Shown: piece by piece, positions 29,001-36,908 of the stretch
Numbering within the stretch: position 1 is the stretch's first letter
Layout of the letters: every line of letters begins with the position of its first letter
Source: a virus
Direction: 5' to 3' (one strand)
Virus record (IMG/VR): IMGVR_UViG_3300040960_002963
Span: 1 to 50,763 of that record
Length of the DNA: 50,763 nt
Position numbers and translations under genes: made by a program
The notes under the pieces: generated by a model
The model's database searches: none
Told to the model about the DNA's origin: nothing
Seen by the model: only the letters and a program-made list of their open reading frames with translations

Positions 29001-29702
29001 ACAAGACCAGATATGTTAAGAGAAGATCCTGCTGCTGGCGCAAGAGCAGATGATCTGGACCTTGCAAAAGCACCCATTCAGGCATTTTCTGTTTTTATAG
29101 GCAGTCTAAGACCATCTATCGTTAACGATAACATACACACACCAGAAGCTGATCCACTGCAAGGTGTTGGAAATTTCTTATATTTCTGGATGAATTACAG
29201 TAACCTTATGAAGATTGAGGTTTTAACTGGGTATAGAAAGTCTTGGATAGGCGGCGTTCAAATAAAGAGCCCGATATTTAGAAAAATGGACTATGATTTA
29301 TACAGAAGCTCGATAGGCAAGAGTTTGCTCTGTCGCATGATACCCTACAACAACCCTAGTTTGGGGATCGTTTCTCCAATAACTTCTTGTGATGCAGGTG
29401 AGGGTTGCACGAGTTTGGTAGCAGGCGAGCAAGATCTCGTTCAGAAGATGTCACTACCTGTCTTCCATAAATATTTTATTGTTGTTCCAGAAAATGAAGG
29501 TCTTGGGCGCTTAAGTCTTGGCACTGCTGGTGATAATATAAATGTTCCTGTTACACCAGAGGACGCACAAATCGCAAATCTCCCAGTGTCGGGAATTAAT
29601 TTGGCGAGTCCAATGAGAAAACAGGTTCAAGATCTTGAAAATAAAGCTGGTGTATCTAGGGAGCTAACATCGACTATACCAGAAGGTTATGAGGTGCCTT
29701 GA
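26061..29702 (+). CDS. Large (1213-residue) structural protein of unknown function
   Basis: The longest frame opens at a GTG at 26055, but the ATG at 26061 overlaps the previous stop as ATGA, the arrangement used repeatedly here, so I take 26061 as the start. The protein is soluble-looking and mixed alpha/beta, with no signal peptide, membrane segment or catalytic motif that I recognise. The central part (residues ~480-600) has helical stretches such as L-M-Q-K-L-V-E-S-S-R-F-L-K-R-Y-L and F-F-I-K-L-Y-D-K-L-I-M-Q-F. A Gly/Ala/Pro-rich stretch lies near residues 950-1000. Cysteines are few. Its place in an unbroken run of baseplate genes makes a tail-structural role likely. Confidence 0.7.
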   Translation: MTLREPVNYQSIFSNNVPTVFIDCITLESSSIVEERSDPHIDHPQERGARIGESSSLKTELNLIIKESLADDLISNWFDEIDFSKYLVITVGQSTNPESTAYLLKNHKKISDPNFMRRLSTMMTIRKINILHERNRHEEAQGNRITNSIAPRSLNSKLNQYYSYVDFDGNKIHDISYRTTFQHVSSNPKHLAFFAFTTLDVDSLANEFNLNLSNENLRGVVGRFTSEIVIDNFKTVSQSRVFKTRTGEIWAGKVHKRPDGTYMTRQHNNANSQMLKEEFVPNYKVQDFRDLSNVDKLSIDFSDIENRILPEVNSNKIVNNQAIDLDRISGTAFTECFLSRDPDGTCRFLFGLDFEKMVKSNSLFKSFFYNTTQTSLQSIISMSNIREIKFIRRRVRDNGYGIEPFDINAPQEVLAVTGESEGLPIRAVSGRRGSFQEINVFHNESNKMRYFSGVDREMPEITDGIYQYGVELHLEDGTAKYLKLLMQKLVESSRFLKRYLDLAMIPGNFDSDSNKFTQRFSRTLRNTFSEEKPWQVSIVNYIEILNIISVSPFNASTLTNKLYNVISPVSGGPRGIDFFIKLYDKLIMQFEIALSHHNVFPSHSNQGLNSENVHRKSGIPKSTKIEKYFDQTFDSNVPKFTGYDFLSTSGISGLEEGKTLKVINGSEFIKRAEMEKFKYFTDAVQDVSFEEPGFPTFSDYSLDDNLLSYLSPSTVNIAGLAPLKLLRENGGLNKNIDRYQEMMFQTVRMNSEFREPPSFGIPIPSAQNIRRNRFSSSALGRIISGDGVTFVSPSRSVRALPPGEVEELVSEKVFGDNKIGTDKFRITKSKTFCDDADNNENLDVNSVAEKLLELSFLNDVSRRSLDNASRRIFNDATGRSIRPYTNPLKRESWDLKSEINLFLRSTSTRESAMLKPIRKEELVSVGTAPDSLVSAVTETRDRYSNQGLNADCFELAAPDVGLGGLKAAPVDETIGAGGQVTRPDMLREDPAAGARADDLDLAKAPIQAFSVFIGSLRPSIVNDNIHTPEADPLQGVGNFLYFWMNYSNLMKIEVLTGYRKSWIGGVQIKSPIFRKMDYDLYRSSIGKSLLCRMIPYNNPSLGIVSPITSCDAGEGCTSLVAGEQDLVQKMSLPVFHKYFIVVPENEGLGRLSLGTAGDNINVPVTPEDAQIANLPVSGINLASPMRKQVQDLENKAGVSRELTSTIPEGYEVP

Positions 29703-29705
29703 TAT

Positions 29706-32306
29706 ATGTCACAAAACAAACAACTAATCGCTGATAGCAATTTTGTTCAAGAGGTTTCAGAAGATCCTTATGCAGATAATGTTCCAGATAGATTAAGGAG
29801 ATCGCTAGGACAATTTTGGAAATTCGATTCAGATAAAATTACTTTAGATTATGAGCCCCTATATGAGAGCTTCTCGGCCATTCCGTATGTTGTTAATTAC
29901 GGAAAGAGCATGCTCAATAATTACGCTACGTTTTTGCAGTTGGACCAAGAGGTGTATATAAAGGGCTCTCATATCATAAATTTAGTTGATTTTGATTTTG
30001 GAAGATGGAGAGACAAAATAAATAGCCTCTTTGACCCAACACCAGACTTTTCTCATGAGGACCACGTTTTTGAATTCGATAAGCCGCTATTTGGAAAGGA
30101 ATTGGAGGAGGCTGTTGATTCAAATTTCAACCCGCCATTCGTAAAGTCATCGACGGATTATAATTTTTATAACCAGAACTATGAGCAGTTGATAGCCTCT
30201 GAAGATATATCTGAGGCTGTATTACCAAACCTGTATGTGTTTAGCTCTGAGAAAAGCAACTTTGATCTGGATACTGAATTGGGCGAGGAGCCCACAAACT
30301 CTGATTATTTTAATTTTATAACACTTGGAGAAGCCCTCCCAAGCAATGTTGTTAGACCAGAAATGCTAACAGGCAGAGACGGACAAACAGTGAAAAAATA
30401 TTCTGGTGGTGAATACTTTAACCTTTGGTCGAACAAATACTTTACAGCCGATCAAGATAAAGTAAGGGCTTTAAACAGAAAATTTTCAAACATATTCTTT
30501 TCAGCCGATCAAGCAAGGCTTATGGCCGAGCACAACAAAGACGCGATCCACTTTCCAATGAGCGTAAAATTGGAATTCTCAACGGATAGAAGCTCTGGTT
30601 TTGTCGAGATGCTAAGTGAATCAAATCTGTTGGATTCGTTTATGAGAGATGTCGTCGACCACTTCAACTCTCTGCATAGACTAATAAACAATTCTCGAAA
30701 TCGAACAAACCTGCCAGGAGACTTGGTGAAAGCATTTGTCTTGTTTGAGAAGAGGCTCACACAAGTATCAGATTTGTATAAAAAATATTATTACACAAGA
30801 GCAAATGTTGATACGCCAGTCATGGATTTGACGAGTTGGCTTGAGGGGCTTTATGATTATTTTAATGCAGTAGAAGAGGACGGTGGTCTATTATCAAGGT
30901 TAGATGAAGATCAGTTTGATAGATTCACACCCCAGACTTCGCAAGCTAGAGAGGTCAACAGAAATAACAGATTTTTAACAAAGGTCAATAATATTTTAGA
31001 TTTAGAAAATTTAAAAAGACCTGTTTTGAAATCTGGTCAAGGATTGAGAGACTATGTTTTTCTTAACTCCAGACAACCGCTCCTGATTGGCAAAGAGCCA
31101 AGCAACAACTTCATGGGCAATCTGCTCTTGTTGATCTTCACTGGAAAGTTAAGATCCTTTATACAAGACAAGTTTAGATCATACGAGCAGCTATCTGGTG
31201 GGAAAATGGCCCACTCAGAGACGGTCTTCTATAAAATTTCAAAATATACTGTGGAGTCCGGCATTCCATCTAGGCAGCCAATACAAAACTTTTTTATTCC
31301 CAACTCGAAAGACCTAGACGTTATAGAGTTTATAGACACTCAAGTCAAGTATGGAAACGATAGGGAATACAAGTATGAAGTAAAGGCATACAACGTTGTT
31401 ATCGGCACAAAATATAGGTTCTCAACACCACAGTTCCCAAACATTGCACAGCCAGAAGCAAATGTAAAGGTCCACGCTAGGCCTTCAATTCAAATTGTTG
31501 AGCTTCCTCTTTATGAAACAACAACTGCTGTATTGGACGATGCGCCACTACCTCCAAACATAGATGTAATCCCATTCAGAGGAATTAGCAACACAATAAA
31601 ATTTAATATGAGTTCTGATGTTGGCAACTACAAATCGATGCCTGTACTGCTTGAGAATAGAGACTTTCAATGGTCTTTTGATTTTAGAAGAAAAAGAAAA
31701 CTATCTCAAGACGAGCCATTAACATATAGCACCGATGATAACGCTTCCCTTTTTCAGATTTTTAGAACAGAAGAACCACCTACAGGGTATCTAAGCTTCA
31801 ACAACAAAAAGATACAAGAGATATACAGTGGTGAATTTTTCACAAATGGCGGCAGAACAGCATCTTCAGTGTCTTATGAAGATAAAATTATGCCAAATAA
31901 AAAGTATTATTACACGTTCAGGACGATAGATATACATGGAAACATATCCAATCCATCGCCAGTTTATATGTTAGAGATGGTTGATGATAATGGATCTGTA
32001 ATTCCAAAAATAGAAATTTTTAAATTTAAGCCGTCTATCGAAAGGGTTCCAGAGAGAACTATGAAAAGGCTTATAAAAATAGAACCTTCGTTTGCGAACA
32101 CCATAATCAATGAAAGTAAGTCAAATTTGCCTAGTACGGATGGGCCATTAGAATTTTTCAATTTGGATAATATCGTGCTGGGGGCATCAGAAGAATCCAT
32201 CTGGGGTAAAACTTTTAAAATTAGAGTTACTTCAAAATCTACGGGCAAAAAGGTTGATCTGAACGTAACTTTCAAGACGACAACAATTAAAAAAGGAAAC
32301 TTTTGA
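29706..32306 (+). CDS. Large (866-residue) structural protein with FN3-like C-terminal segment
   Basis: I do not recognise the first ~600 residues, which are acidic and rich in Asn, Asp and aromatic residues. Residues ~600-760 resemble fibronectin-III-like strands: K-Y-Y-Y-T-F-R-T-I-D-I-H-G-N followed by S-N-P-S-P-V-Y is the usual E-F-G strand pattern. Further beta strands fill the basic C-terminus (F-K-I-R-V-T-S-K-S-T-G). FN3-like domains are common in phage tail proteins and are often thought to aid surface binding. GAGGT at 29691-29695, inside the previous gene, is a plausible ribosome site 10 bases before the ATG. Likely tail or baseplate component. Confidence 0.68.
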   Translation: MSQNKQLIADSNFVQEVSEDPYADNVPDRLRRSLGQFWKFDSDKITLDYEPLYESFSAIPYVVNYGKSMLNNYATFLQLDQEVYIKGSHIINLVDFDFGRWRDKINSLFDPTPDFSHEDHVFEFDKPLFGKELEEAVDSNFNPPFVKSSTDYNFYNQNYEQLIASEDISEAVLPNLYVFSSEKSNFDLDTELGEEPTNSDYFNFITLGEALPSNVVRPEMLTGRDGQTVKKYSGGEYFNLWSNKYFTADQDKVRALNRKFSNIFFSADQARLMAEHNKDAIHFPMSVKLEFSTDRSSGFVEMLSESNLLDSFMRDVVDHFNSLHRLINNSRNRTNLPGDLVKAFVLFEKRLTQVSDLYKKYYYTRANVDTPVMDLTSWLEGLYDYFNAVEEDGGLLSRLDEDQFDRFTPQTSQAREVNRNNRFLTKVNNILDLENLKRPVLKSGQGLRDYVFLNSRQPLLIGKEPSNNFMGNLLLLIFTGKLRSFIQDKFRSYEQLSGGKMAHSETVFYKISKYTVESGIPSRQPIQNFFIPNSKDLDVIEFIDTQVKYGNDREYKYEVKAYNVVIGTKYRFSTPQFPNIAQPEANVKVHARPSIQIVELPLYETTTAVLDDAPLPPNIDVIPFRGISNTIKFNMSSDVGNYKSMPVLLENRDFQWSFDFRRKRKLSQDEPLTYSTDDNASLFQIFRTEEPPTGYLSFNNKKIQEIYSGEFFTNGGRTASSVSYEDKIMPNKKYYYTFRTIDIHGNISNPSPVYMLEMVDDNGSVIPKIEIFKFKPSIERVPERTMKRLIKIEPSFANTIINESKSNLPSTDGPLEFFNLDNIVLGASEESIWGKTFKIRVTSKSTGKKVDLNVTFKTTTIKKGNF

Positions 32307-32312
32307 TATAAT
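32304..32312 (+). promoter_or_regulatory. Possible extended -10 promoter before the 32347 gene
   Basis: The bases TG-A-TATAAT form a perfect extended -10 element overlapping the stop codon of the previous gene, in an AT-rich 40-base gap. No convincing -35 hexamer lies 16-18 bases upstream, which extended -10 promoters tolerate. Initiation near 32319 would give a ~28-base leader containing the strong AGAGGAG site at 32334-32340. It does not match the T4 late element TATAAATA. Confidence 0.4.
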
Positions 32313-32346
32313 TTTCTAATTAGTAAACAGAAAAGAGGAGAACAGT

Positions 32347-33249
32347 ATGGCATTCTTAGACAACTCAGGGGATATAATCCTTGACGCAGTTCTTACTGAT
32401 ACAGGCAGGCAGAGACTTGCAAGGGGCGACGGCTCTTTTAAAATTGTTAAATTTGCTCTTGGTGATGATGAAATAGATTACGCCAATTACAATAAGGCAC
32501 ATTCTAGCGGCTCAGCCTATTATGACCTAGAAGTATTGCAGACGCCAATCCTTGAGGCTTTTACAAACAATACTTCCTTAATGAAATCCAAATTGGTCTC
32601 TATTCCAAGAACAAATCTTCTATACATGCCAGTTCTAAAGCTCAACACGGTATATGACGATAGTTACCAGCAGGGAACAGATGATTTGTTTTATGTTGCT
32701 GTAGACGTAGCTACAGAAACCTCCCAAGGTGGCACTGGTGTCATCAACGGAGAAAACGTTCCACAGGGAGCTAAGATTAGAATTGACCAAGGTCTAGACA
32801 CAACAGAAATCTCCCCTTCTTTTCCTCTTGACGCAGATTTGGTAGAGACTCAATATATTATTGAAATGGATAACAGATTGGGCCATGTTTGTGATACAGT
32901 TAACGGTCGCCAAGCAAGAGTTTCTTTTATTGATGATGACAATATTGCAAGTTATTTTTTAAGTCTTGGAACTGATCCAGGATATGTCTCTGAGATTACC
33001 GAAACTGCCGATGAAGATAACGGCAAGATAGCCGTGAGTGGTCCGAGAGGCACAACATTAAAGTTCACAATTAGAGCTTCTATTGATTTGAACAGCAGCA
33101 CGTTCTTATTTACACAACTTGGAAGTACGACAAATGGGCCAACAAACCCTATGAGCACTGTCAAGTTTATTGATTCCACAATTAGGATCACTGGTGCAAC
33201 AACAGGATACAGAATAGATGTTCCTGTTAGGTTTATAAAGAATAACTGA
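32347..33249 (+). CDS. Structural protein, shares N-terminal domain with 25108 gene
   Basis: This 300-residue protein has one of the best ribosome sites in the window (AGAGGAG at 32334-32340, six bases before the ATG), which with the preceding -10-like element suggests high expression. Residues ~16-45 carry L-T-D-T-G-R-Q-R-L-A-R-G-D, then F-A-L-G-D-D-E-I-D-Y, the motif also found in the protein at 25108. The rest is beta-rich, with an R-A-S-I-D-L-N-S-S strand near residue 240 and a short basic end. There is no membrane or signal segment. The combination suggests a multi-copy virion protein (tail, neck or fibre connector), but I cannot name a T4 counterpart. Confidence 0.72.
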   Translation: MAFLDNSGDIILDAVLTDTGRQRLARGDGSFKIVKFALGDDEIDYANYNKAHSSGSAYYDLEVLQTPILEAFTNNTSLMKSKLVSIPRTNLLYMPVLKLNTVYDDSYQQGTDDLFYVAVDVATETSQGGTGVINGENVPQGAKIRIDQGLDTTEISPSFPLDADLVETQYIIEMDNRLGHVCDTVNGRQARVSFIDDDNIASYFLSLGTDPGYVSEITETADEDNGKIAVSGPRGTTLKFTIRASIDLNSSTFLFTQLGSTTNGPTNPMSTVKFIDSTIRITGATTGYRIDVPVRFIKNN

Positions 33250-33267
33250 TAACTAGGTAAAAAAATA

Positions 33268-34317
33268 ATGGCTACAACTTTTAAAACTCTACTAAACAGT
33301 GACTCAACGACAACAAGGACGCTTTTGCATGAAGCTATTCCAATCACTGGAACGATTGTTTCTGGCACATATGATGAGTCTGCGGCAGCGAGTTCAAATA
33401 TTAAAAACTATTCACACGGTATGTTTCAGAGCGTCTATGATTATCCATACCTAAGCTCTAGTGCAAACCAGATTTTTGACTTGACAGTTGGATATTCCAA
33501 CAACTCAGCACACTCAAACTCAGCAAACAGCCAAAATGCAAAAAAAATTAATATCTACAACCAGATGGCTCAAGTTCTGGCTGGATATGACCAAGACGGA
33601 AATATAAGAGAGTTTGATCAAGATGGTAATTTTGCTGCTGGTGGCACAAAGTTGCGAGAATGTGTTTTTATAAACTTTGCAAGGCTGTTGACAAAAGATG
33701 AAATAAAAAAAGAATCTTTTGAACTAAAGGTTATGACAGGCAGCACTCCTGCTACTAGAACTAGTGCAGAGGTGTTGACAATTTCTGATTATGGCGCTAC
33801 AAACAACTATAGAGTAAATTCACCCGCAGGCGAGTATGGAGTCCTATACACCGCTTCGGCAGCGGTTGAGGGTACTGGTGTTGGGCTTATCTATTACCAA
33901 GCCGGTATTGTTGTCTTGACTGGTAGTATTTACGACGGTGAATTTGGAGCCAATGGGGCAGCATATGATACTGGCTCATTTGACGCTGTTCTGACTGGGT
34001 CGGAGATCAGCGCCAGCGCCGATGGATTTAGAAATACACTTTTCAATACCCAATTCAACAATACAACAGAACTAAACAGTAAAATTTATTTCTGCCGAGC
34101 AAACCACAGCGATTTTAATTATAGTTCCAACCCAACTTACTTGAGTAGTAGTAAGCTTGTCGTTAAAGAAACTTCGACAGATTCGCCTGTATCTTATGTC
34201 ACTACAATCGGCCTATACTCAGCAGACAACGAGCTACTAGCAGTTGCAAAGTTGAGTGAGCCGATCAAGAAGACCCCAGACACAGAAGTAACATTTAGAG
34301 TTCGACTAGATTACTGA
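33268..34317 (+). CDS. Virion protein, first of a tandem related pair
   Basis: This 349-residue, Ser/Ala/Asn-rich, beta-rich protein is related to the next gene product. Shared blocks in the same order are: an L-I-Y-Y-Q-A-G-I-V-V-L-T-G-S segment (V-G-I-A-L-Y-N-E-G-F-M-L-L-T-G-S in the partner), an S-S-N-P-T-Y block near residue 285 (S-N-N-P-T-Y in the partner), and the C-terminal I-G-L-Y...L-L-A-V-A-K-L...P-I-K-K-T. Both proteins end in an L-D-Y/L-D-I dipeptide region. No enzyme, signal or membrane motif is seen. The pair probably forms neighbouring or hetero-oligomeric parts of the virion, such as a fibre or whisker; function is not established from sequence. Confidence 0.72.
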   Translation: MATTFKTLLNSDSTTTRTLLHEAIPITGTIVSGTYDESAAASSNIKNYSHGMFQSVYDYPYLSSSANQIFDLTVGYSNNSAHSNSANSQNAKKINIYNQMAQVLAGYDQDGNIREFDQDGNFAAGGTKLRECVFINFARLLTKDEIKKESFELKVMTGSTPATRTSAEVLTISDYGATNNYRVNSPAGEYGVLYTASAAVEGTGVGLIYYQAGIVVLTGSIYDGEFGANGAAYDTGSFDAVLTGSEISASADGFRNTLFNTQFNNTTELNSKIYFCRANHSDFNYSSNPTYLSSSKLVVKETSTDSPVSYVTTIGLYSADNELLAVAKLSEPIKKTPDTEVTFRVRLDY

Positions 34318-34345
34318 TTTTTGCTTTCAATAATGAGGTAGACAA

Positions 34346-35464
34346 GTGCCTTACTATAAATTTGGCAAAAATGATATCTTCTATAACCAGATCAAAGCCT
34401 ACCCAAAAATAAACTTTTTTATTTATTCTGGTAGTGTTTTCTACAACAATAGAACAGAAGAAGATGATTTGGGCGTTCCAAGTGGACACATCAGCCTCTA
34501 TGAGTTGAACCACAACAACACTGGCATCTATCCGTTCATCACAAAACAAGGATCTCGTACAGCGTTTAAGACGGTATCTTTAAATAATTTTAATCAGTTT
34601 AAATATGGAGACACGATAACTGGTAGTTATCCAATGTCTGCGTCAATATCAAGAGATTATTTTAGTGCAGGCGACAGACACCTAACCAGTTTGAAGAACA
34701 CAATTAATTTTTATAAAAAAAATAGTGTTCACTTTGAATATTCCAATTCTGATAGATCCTTTGACGACGACCCAGTTAATCTTATTAGCGTGCCATCTAT
34801 CTTCTATGGATCATCTATTAAAAAAGGAACAATTAATTTAAAGTTTTATATTACTGGTACGCTCATAGGCGAGGCCAAAGATGAGAGGCAGAACGGAGAA
34901 ATTATTCAGACTGGCCCCTATGGAAGCCCAGGGTCTGGTAGTGTCGTTGGTATCGCGTTATACAACGAAGGCTTCATGCTTTTGACTGGCTCTACTGCTC
35001 TCTCTAGCCATAGTGAAGTTTATTCTCCAAAGGTGCTAGCCTCTAGTCCTACTTGGCTAGATTTTGCCACCACTGGCTCGGCCTTGGCATACGCTCATAG
35101 TTCAAGTTTTAAAATAGACTTCGAAGGGACAAGCTATATCCCAACTGTCACAATGATGGCCCATGCAAAGAAAGGCGAACTAAATCACTCCAACAACCCA
35201 ACCTATGCAGAGTTCGGCCAAGTCAGGCTTAATGTTCCGTCTAGCGGTTCTTCTATGTTCAAGGAGTTTGATGAGTTGACAATTAAAAATGTTGTTCAAT
35301 CTCCATATCCAGACCCAACAGGAAGTTTTGAAAAAACTGTTTACATTTCCAAAATTGGAATATATGATGAACAGAAAAATTTAATTGCCATTGCAAAGCT
35401 GGCGACTCCTGTGAAAAAAACTGAAGATAGAGAATTTACCTTTAAATTAAAGCTTGACATATGA
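34346..35464 (+). CDS. Virion protein, second of a tandem related pair (GTG start)
   Basis: The 372-residue protein starts at GTG 34346, supported by GAGG at 34335-34338 seven bases upstream; no in-frame ATG lies nearby. It opens with Y-Y-K-F-G-K-N-D-I-F-Y-N and continues beta-rich. It shares with the preceding protein the aromatic/L-L-T-G-S block, the S-N-N-P-T-Y block (~residues 279-289) and the C-terminal I-G-I-Y...L-I-A-I-A-K-L...P-V-K-K-T (~residues 338-360). The pair probably arose by tandem duplication followed by divergence of the N-termini. Its stop overlaps the resolvase ATG as ATGA, so the structural block runs straight into the DNA-metabolism block. Confidence 0.72.
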   Translation: MPYYKFGKNDIFYNQIKAYPKINFFIYSGSVFYNNRTEEDDLGVPSGHISLYELNHNNTGIYPFITKQGSRTAFKTVSLNNFNQFKYGDTITGSYPMSASISRDYFSAGDRHLTSLKNTINFYKKNSVHFEYSNSDRSFDDDPVNLISVPSIFYGSSIKKGTINLKFYITGTLIGEAKDERQNGEIIQTGPYGSPGSGSVVGIALYNEGFMLLTGSTALSSHSEVYSPKVLASSPTWLDFATTGSALAYAHSSSFKIDFEGTSYIPTVTMMAHAKKGELNHSNNPTYAEFGQVRLNVPSSGSSMFKEFDELTIKNVVQSPYPDPTGSFEKTVYISKIGIYDEQKNLIAIAKLATPVKKTEDREFTFKLKLDI

Positions 35465-36000
35465 TTTTAGGACTAGACGTATCCTCGTCAATAACTGGTG
35501 TATCCGTTGTTGATAACACTGGTGCAATAATCTATTGCGAACACATCGACACAAGAAACAAAAATAAATTTCCTACTCTGCTCGACAAGGCAAGGCACAT
35601 AAAACAAGGCTTGCAATCCGTCAGGGAACAGTATAATATAGAGAGCATCTTTATCGAGGAGAGCCTGCAAACGTTTAGATCAGGCTTTTCATCAGCAAAG
35701 ACACTTTCAACCCTGGCTAAAATAAATGGCATTGTCTCCTATTTGTGTCTTGAAATATTCGAAATCCACCCAGAACACATCGGCGCAACATCTGCCAGAA
35801 AGCTCTGCGGTATCAAAGTTCCCCGTGGCACCAAAGCCAAAGAATTCGTTATGCAGTTCCTGCTTGACAGCGACCCCACCTTCGTGATACAATCTACAAA
35901 AAAAGGAAATCCGAAACCGGGTTTCTACGATAGAGCTGATTCACTAATCATAGCAAGAGCGGGATTGGAACTTTGCAAACAGAAAAAATCAAAATCCTAA
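35461..36000 (+). CDS. RuvC-like Holliday-junction resolvase
   Basis: This 179-residue protein has the length and acidic residues of RuvC nucleases. D6 sits at the end of the first strand in G-L-D-V-S-S-S. The second acidic position is E66/E67 in I-F-I-E-E-S. The C-terminal pair is Y-D157-R-A-D160-S-L-I-I-A, corresponding to the D-x-x-D helix of RuvC. The S-A-K-T-L-S-T-L helix after the glutamates matches the segment that packs on the active site. These residues bind two metal ions and nick four-way junctions symmetrically. T4 resolves branched DNA before packaging with endonuclease VII (gp49), an unrelated fold, so a RuvC-type enzyme would be a replacement. It is ATGA-coupled to the preceding structural gene and overlaps the primase by 28 bases. 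Confidence 0.85.
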   Translation: MILGLDVSSSITGVSVVDNTGAIIYCEHIDTRNKNKFPTLLDKARHIKQGLQSVREQYNIESIFIEESLQTFRSGFSSAKTLSTLAKINGIVSYLCLEIFEIHPEHIGATSARKLCGIKVPRGTKAKEFVMQFLLDSDPTFVIQSTKKGNPKPGFYDRADSLIIARAGLELCKQKKSKS

Positions 36001-36908
36001 AACAAACTCTAGGTCAGTATCAAAGGCAAGGAAAAGAATATCTTTTTGCTTGTCCAAAGTGTAATCACCACAAAAGAAAGCTATCAGTCAATCTTAACAA
36101 AAATTGTTTTAAGTGTTGGGTATGCGATTACTCAGGACGTAAGATTAGCAGGTTGATCCGTAGCTTTGGAACTTTCTTTGACTATAAGGAGTGGAGAAAG
36201 TTTGACAATGAAATCGAGCTATCAGAGTTCGATAAACTTCTTGAAGTCTTTCAAGAAGAGGGCGAGCCAACACTAAACCTGCCAGAAGAATTTACTTCTC
36301 TTGTTGGAGATAAAATTTTATTTAGCTCTCTCAACGCTAGAAAATATCTCAAAGATCGTGGAGTATCCAAAATGGATATCCAGAAGTATATGATCGGACA
36401 CTGCACCAAGGGCAAGTACGAAGATTATGTTGTTGTTCCTTCATTCAACATGCAAGGCGATGTCAACTTCTTTGTATCCAGAAACTATAAAGGAGGCTGG
36501 CCCAACTACCTTAACCCAAGGGTTCCAAAGAACAAGATCATCTTCAATGAGTTGTTTATCGATTTTCATCAAGAAATAACAGTTGTAGAAGGTGTTTTTG
36601 ATGCAATTAAGGCTGGCAACAATAGCGTACCGCTGTTGGGCTCATCTTTCTCTGAGGAATCGAAATTATTCCAAAAAATCGTTCTCTACGATACACCTGT
36701 TTATTTGGCACTAGATCGAGACGCGGAGGCAAAATCAATCAAGATTATTAAAAAACTTTTAAACTATGGCATCGAAGTATACAAGGTTGATACTTCAGGC
36801 TTTAGAGATGTTGGCGAGATGACAAAAGAACAATTTAAAAAAAGAAAAGAAGACGCGATGCTTATGGATCAAGAAAACACTTTGCTTTATGAGGTGCTAT
36901 CGGTATGA
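35973..36908 (+). CDS. gp61: DNA primase, zinc-finger plus TOPRIM (gp61-like)
   Basis: The 311-residue protein has a primase layout. An N-terminal zinc-binding module has C27-P-K-C30, then C45-F-K-C48-W-V-C51. The TOPRIM core has V-V-E206-G-V-F-D-A and L-D248-R-D250, the acidic residues that bind metal for RNA primer synthesis. T4 gp61 (342 residues) has the same order and works with the gp41 helicase. The start is a TTG at 35973, inside the resolvase gene; no ATG or GTG occurs before the zinc finger, so a start upstream of it must be non-ATG. GGGA-like bases precede it weakly. Its end overlaps the next ATG as ATGA. The helicase partner is not in this window. Confidence 0.88.
   Translation: MQTEKIKILKQTLGQYQRQGKEYLFACPKCNHHKRKLSVNLNKNCFKCWVCDYSGRKISRLIRSFGTFFDYKEWRKFDNEIELSEFDKLLEVFQEEGEPTLNLPEEFTSLVGDKILFSSLNARKYLKDRGVSKMDIQKYMIGHCTKGKYEDYVVVPSFNMQGDVNFFVSRNYKGGWPNYLNPRVPKNKIIFNELFIDFHQEITVVEGVFDAIKAGNNSVPLLGSSFSEESKLFQKIVLYDTPVYLALDRDAEAKSIKIIKKLLNYGIEVYKVDTSGFRDVGEMTKEQFKKRKEDAMLMDQENTLLYEVLSV

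Noticed and set aside
28184-29077. Long minus-strand frame of 297 codons antisense to the 1213-residue protein
   Set aside because: Its translation is Ser/Leu-rich, as expected from the complement of a coding strand. It has no ribosome site of note, and it lies wholly within a plausible + strand gene.
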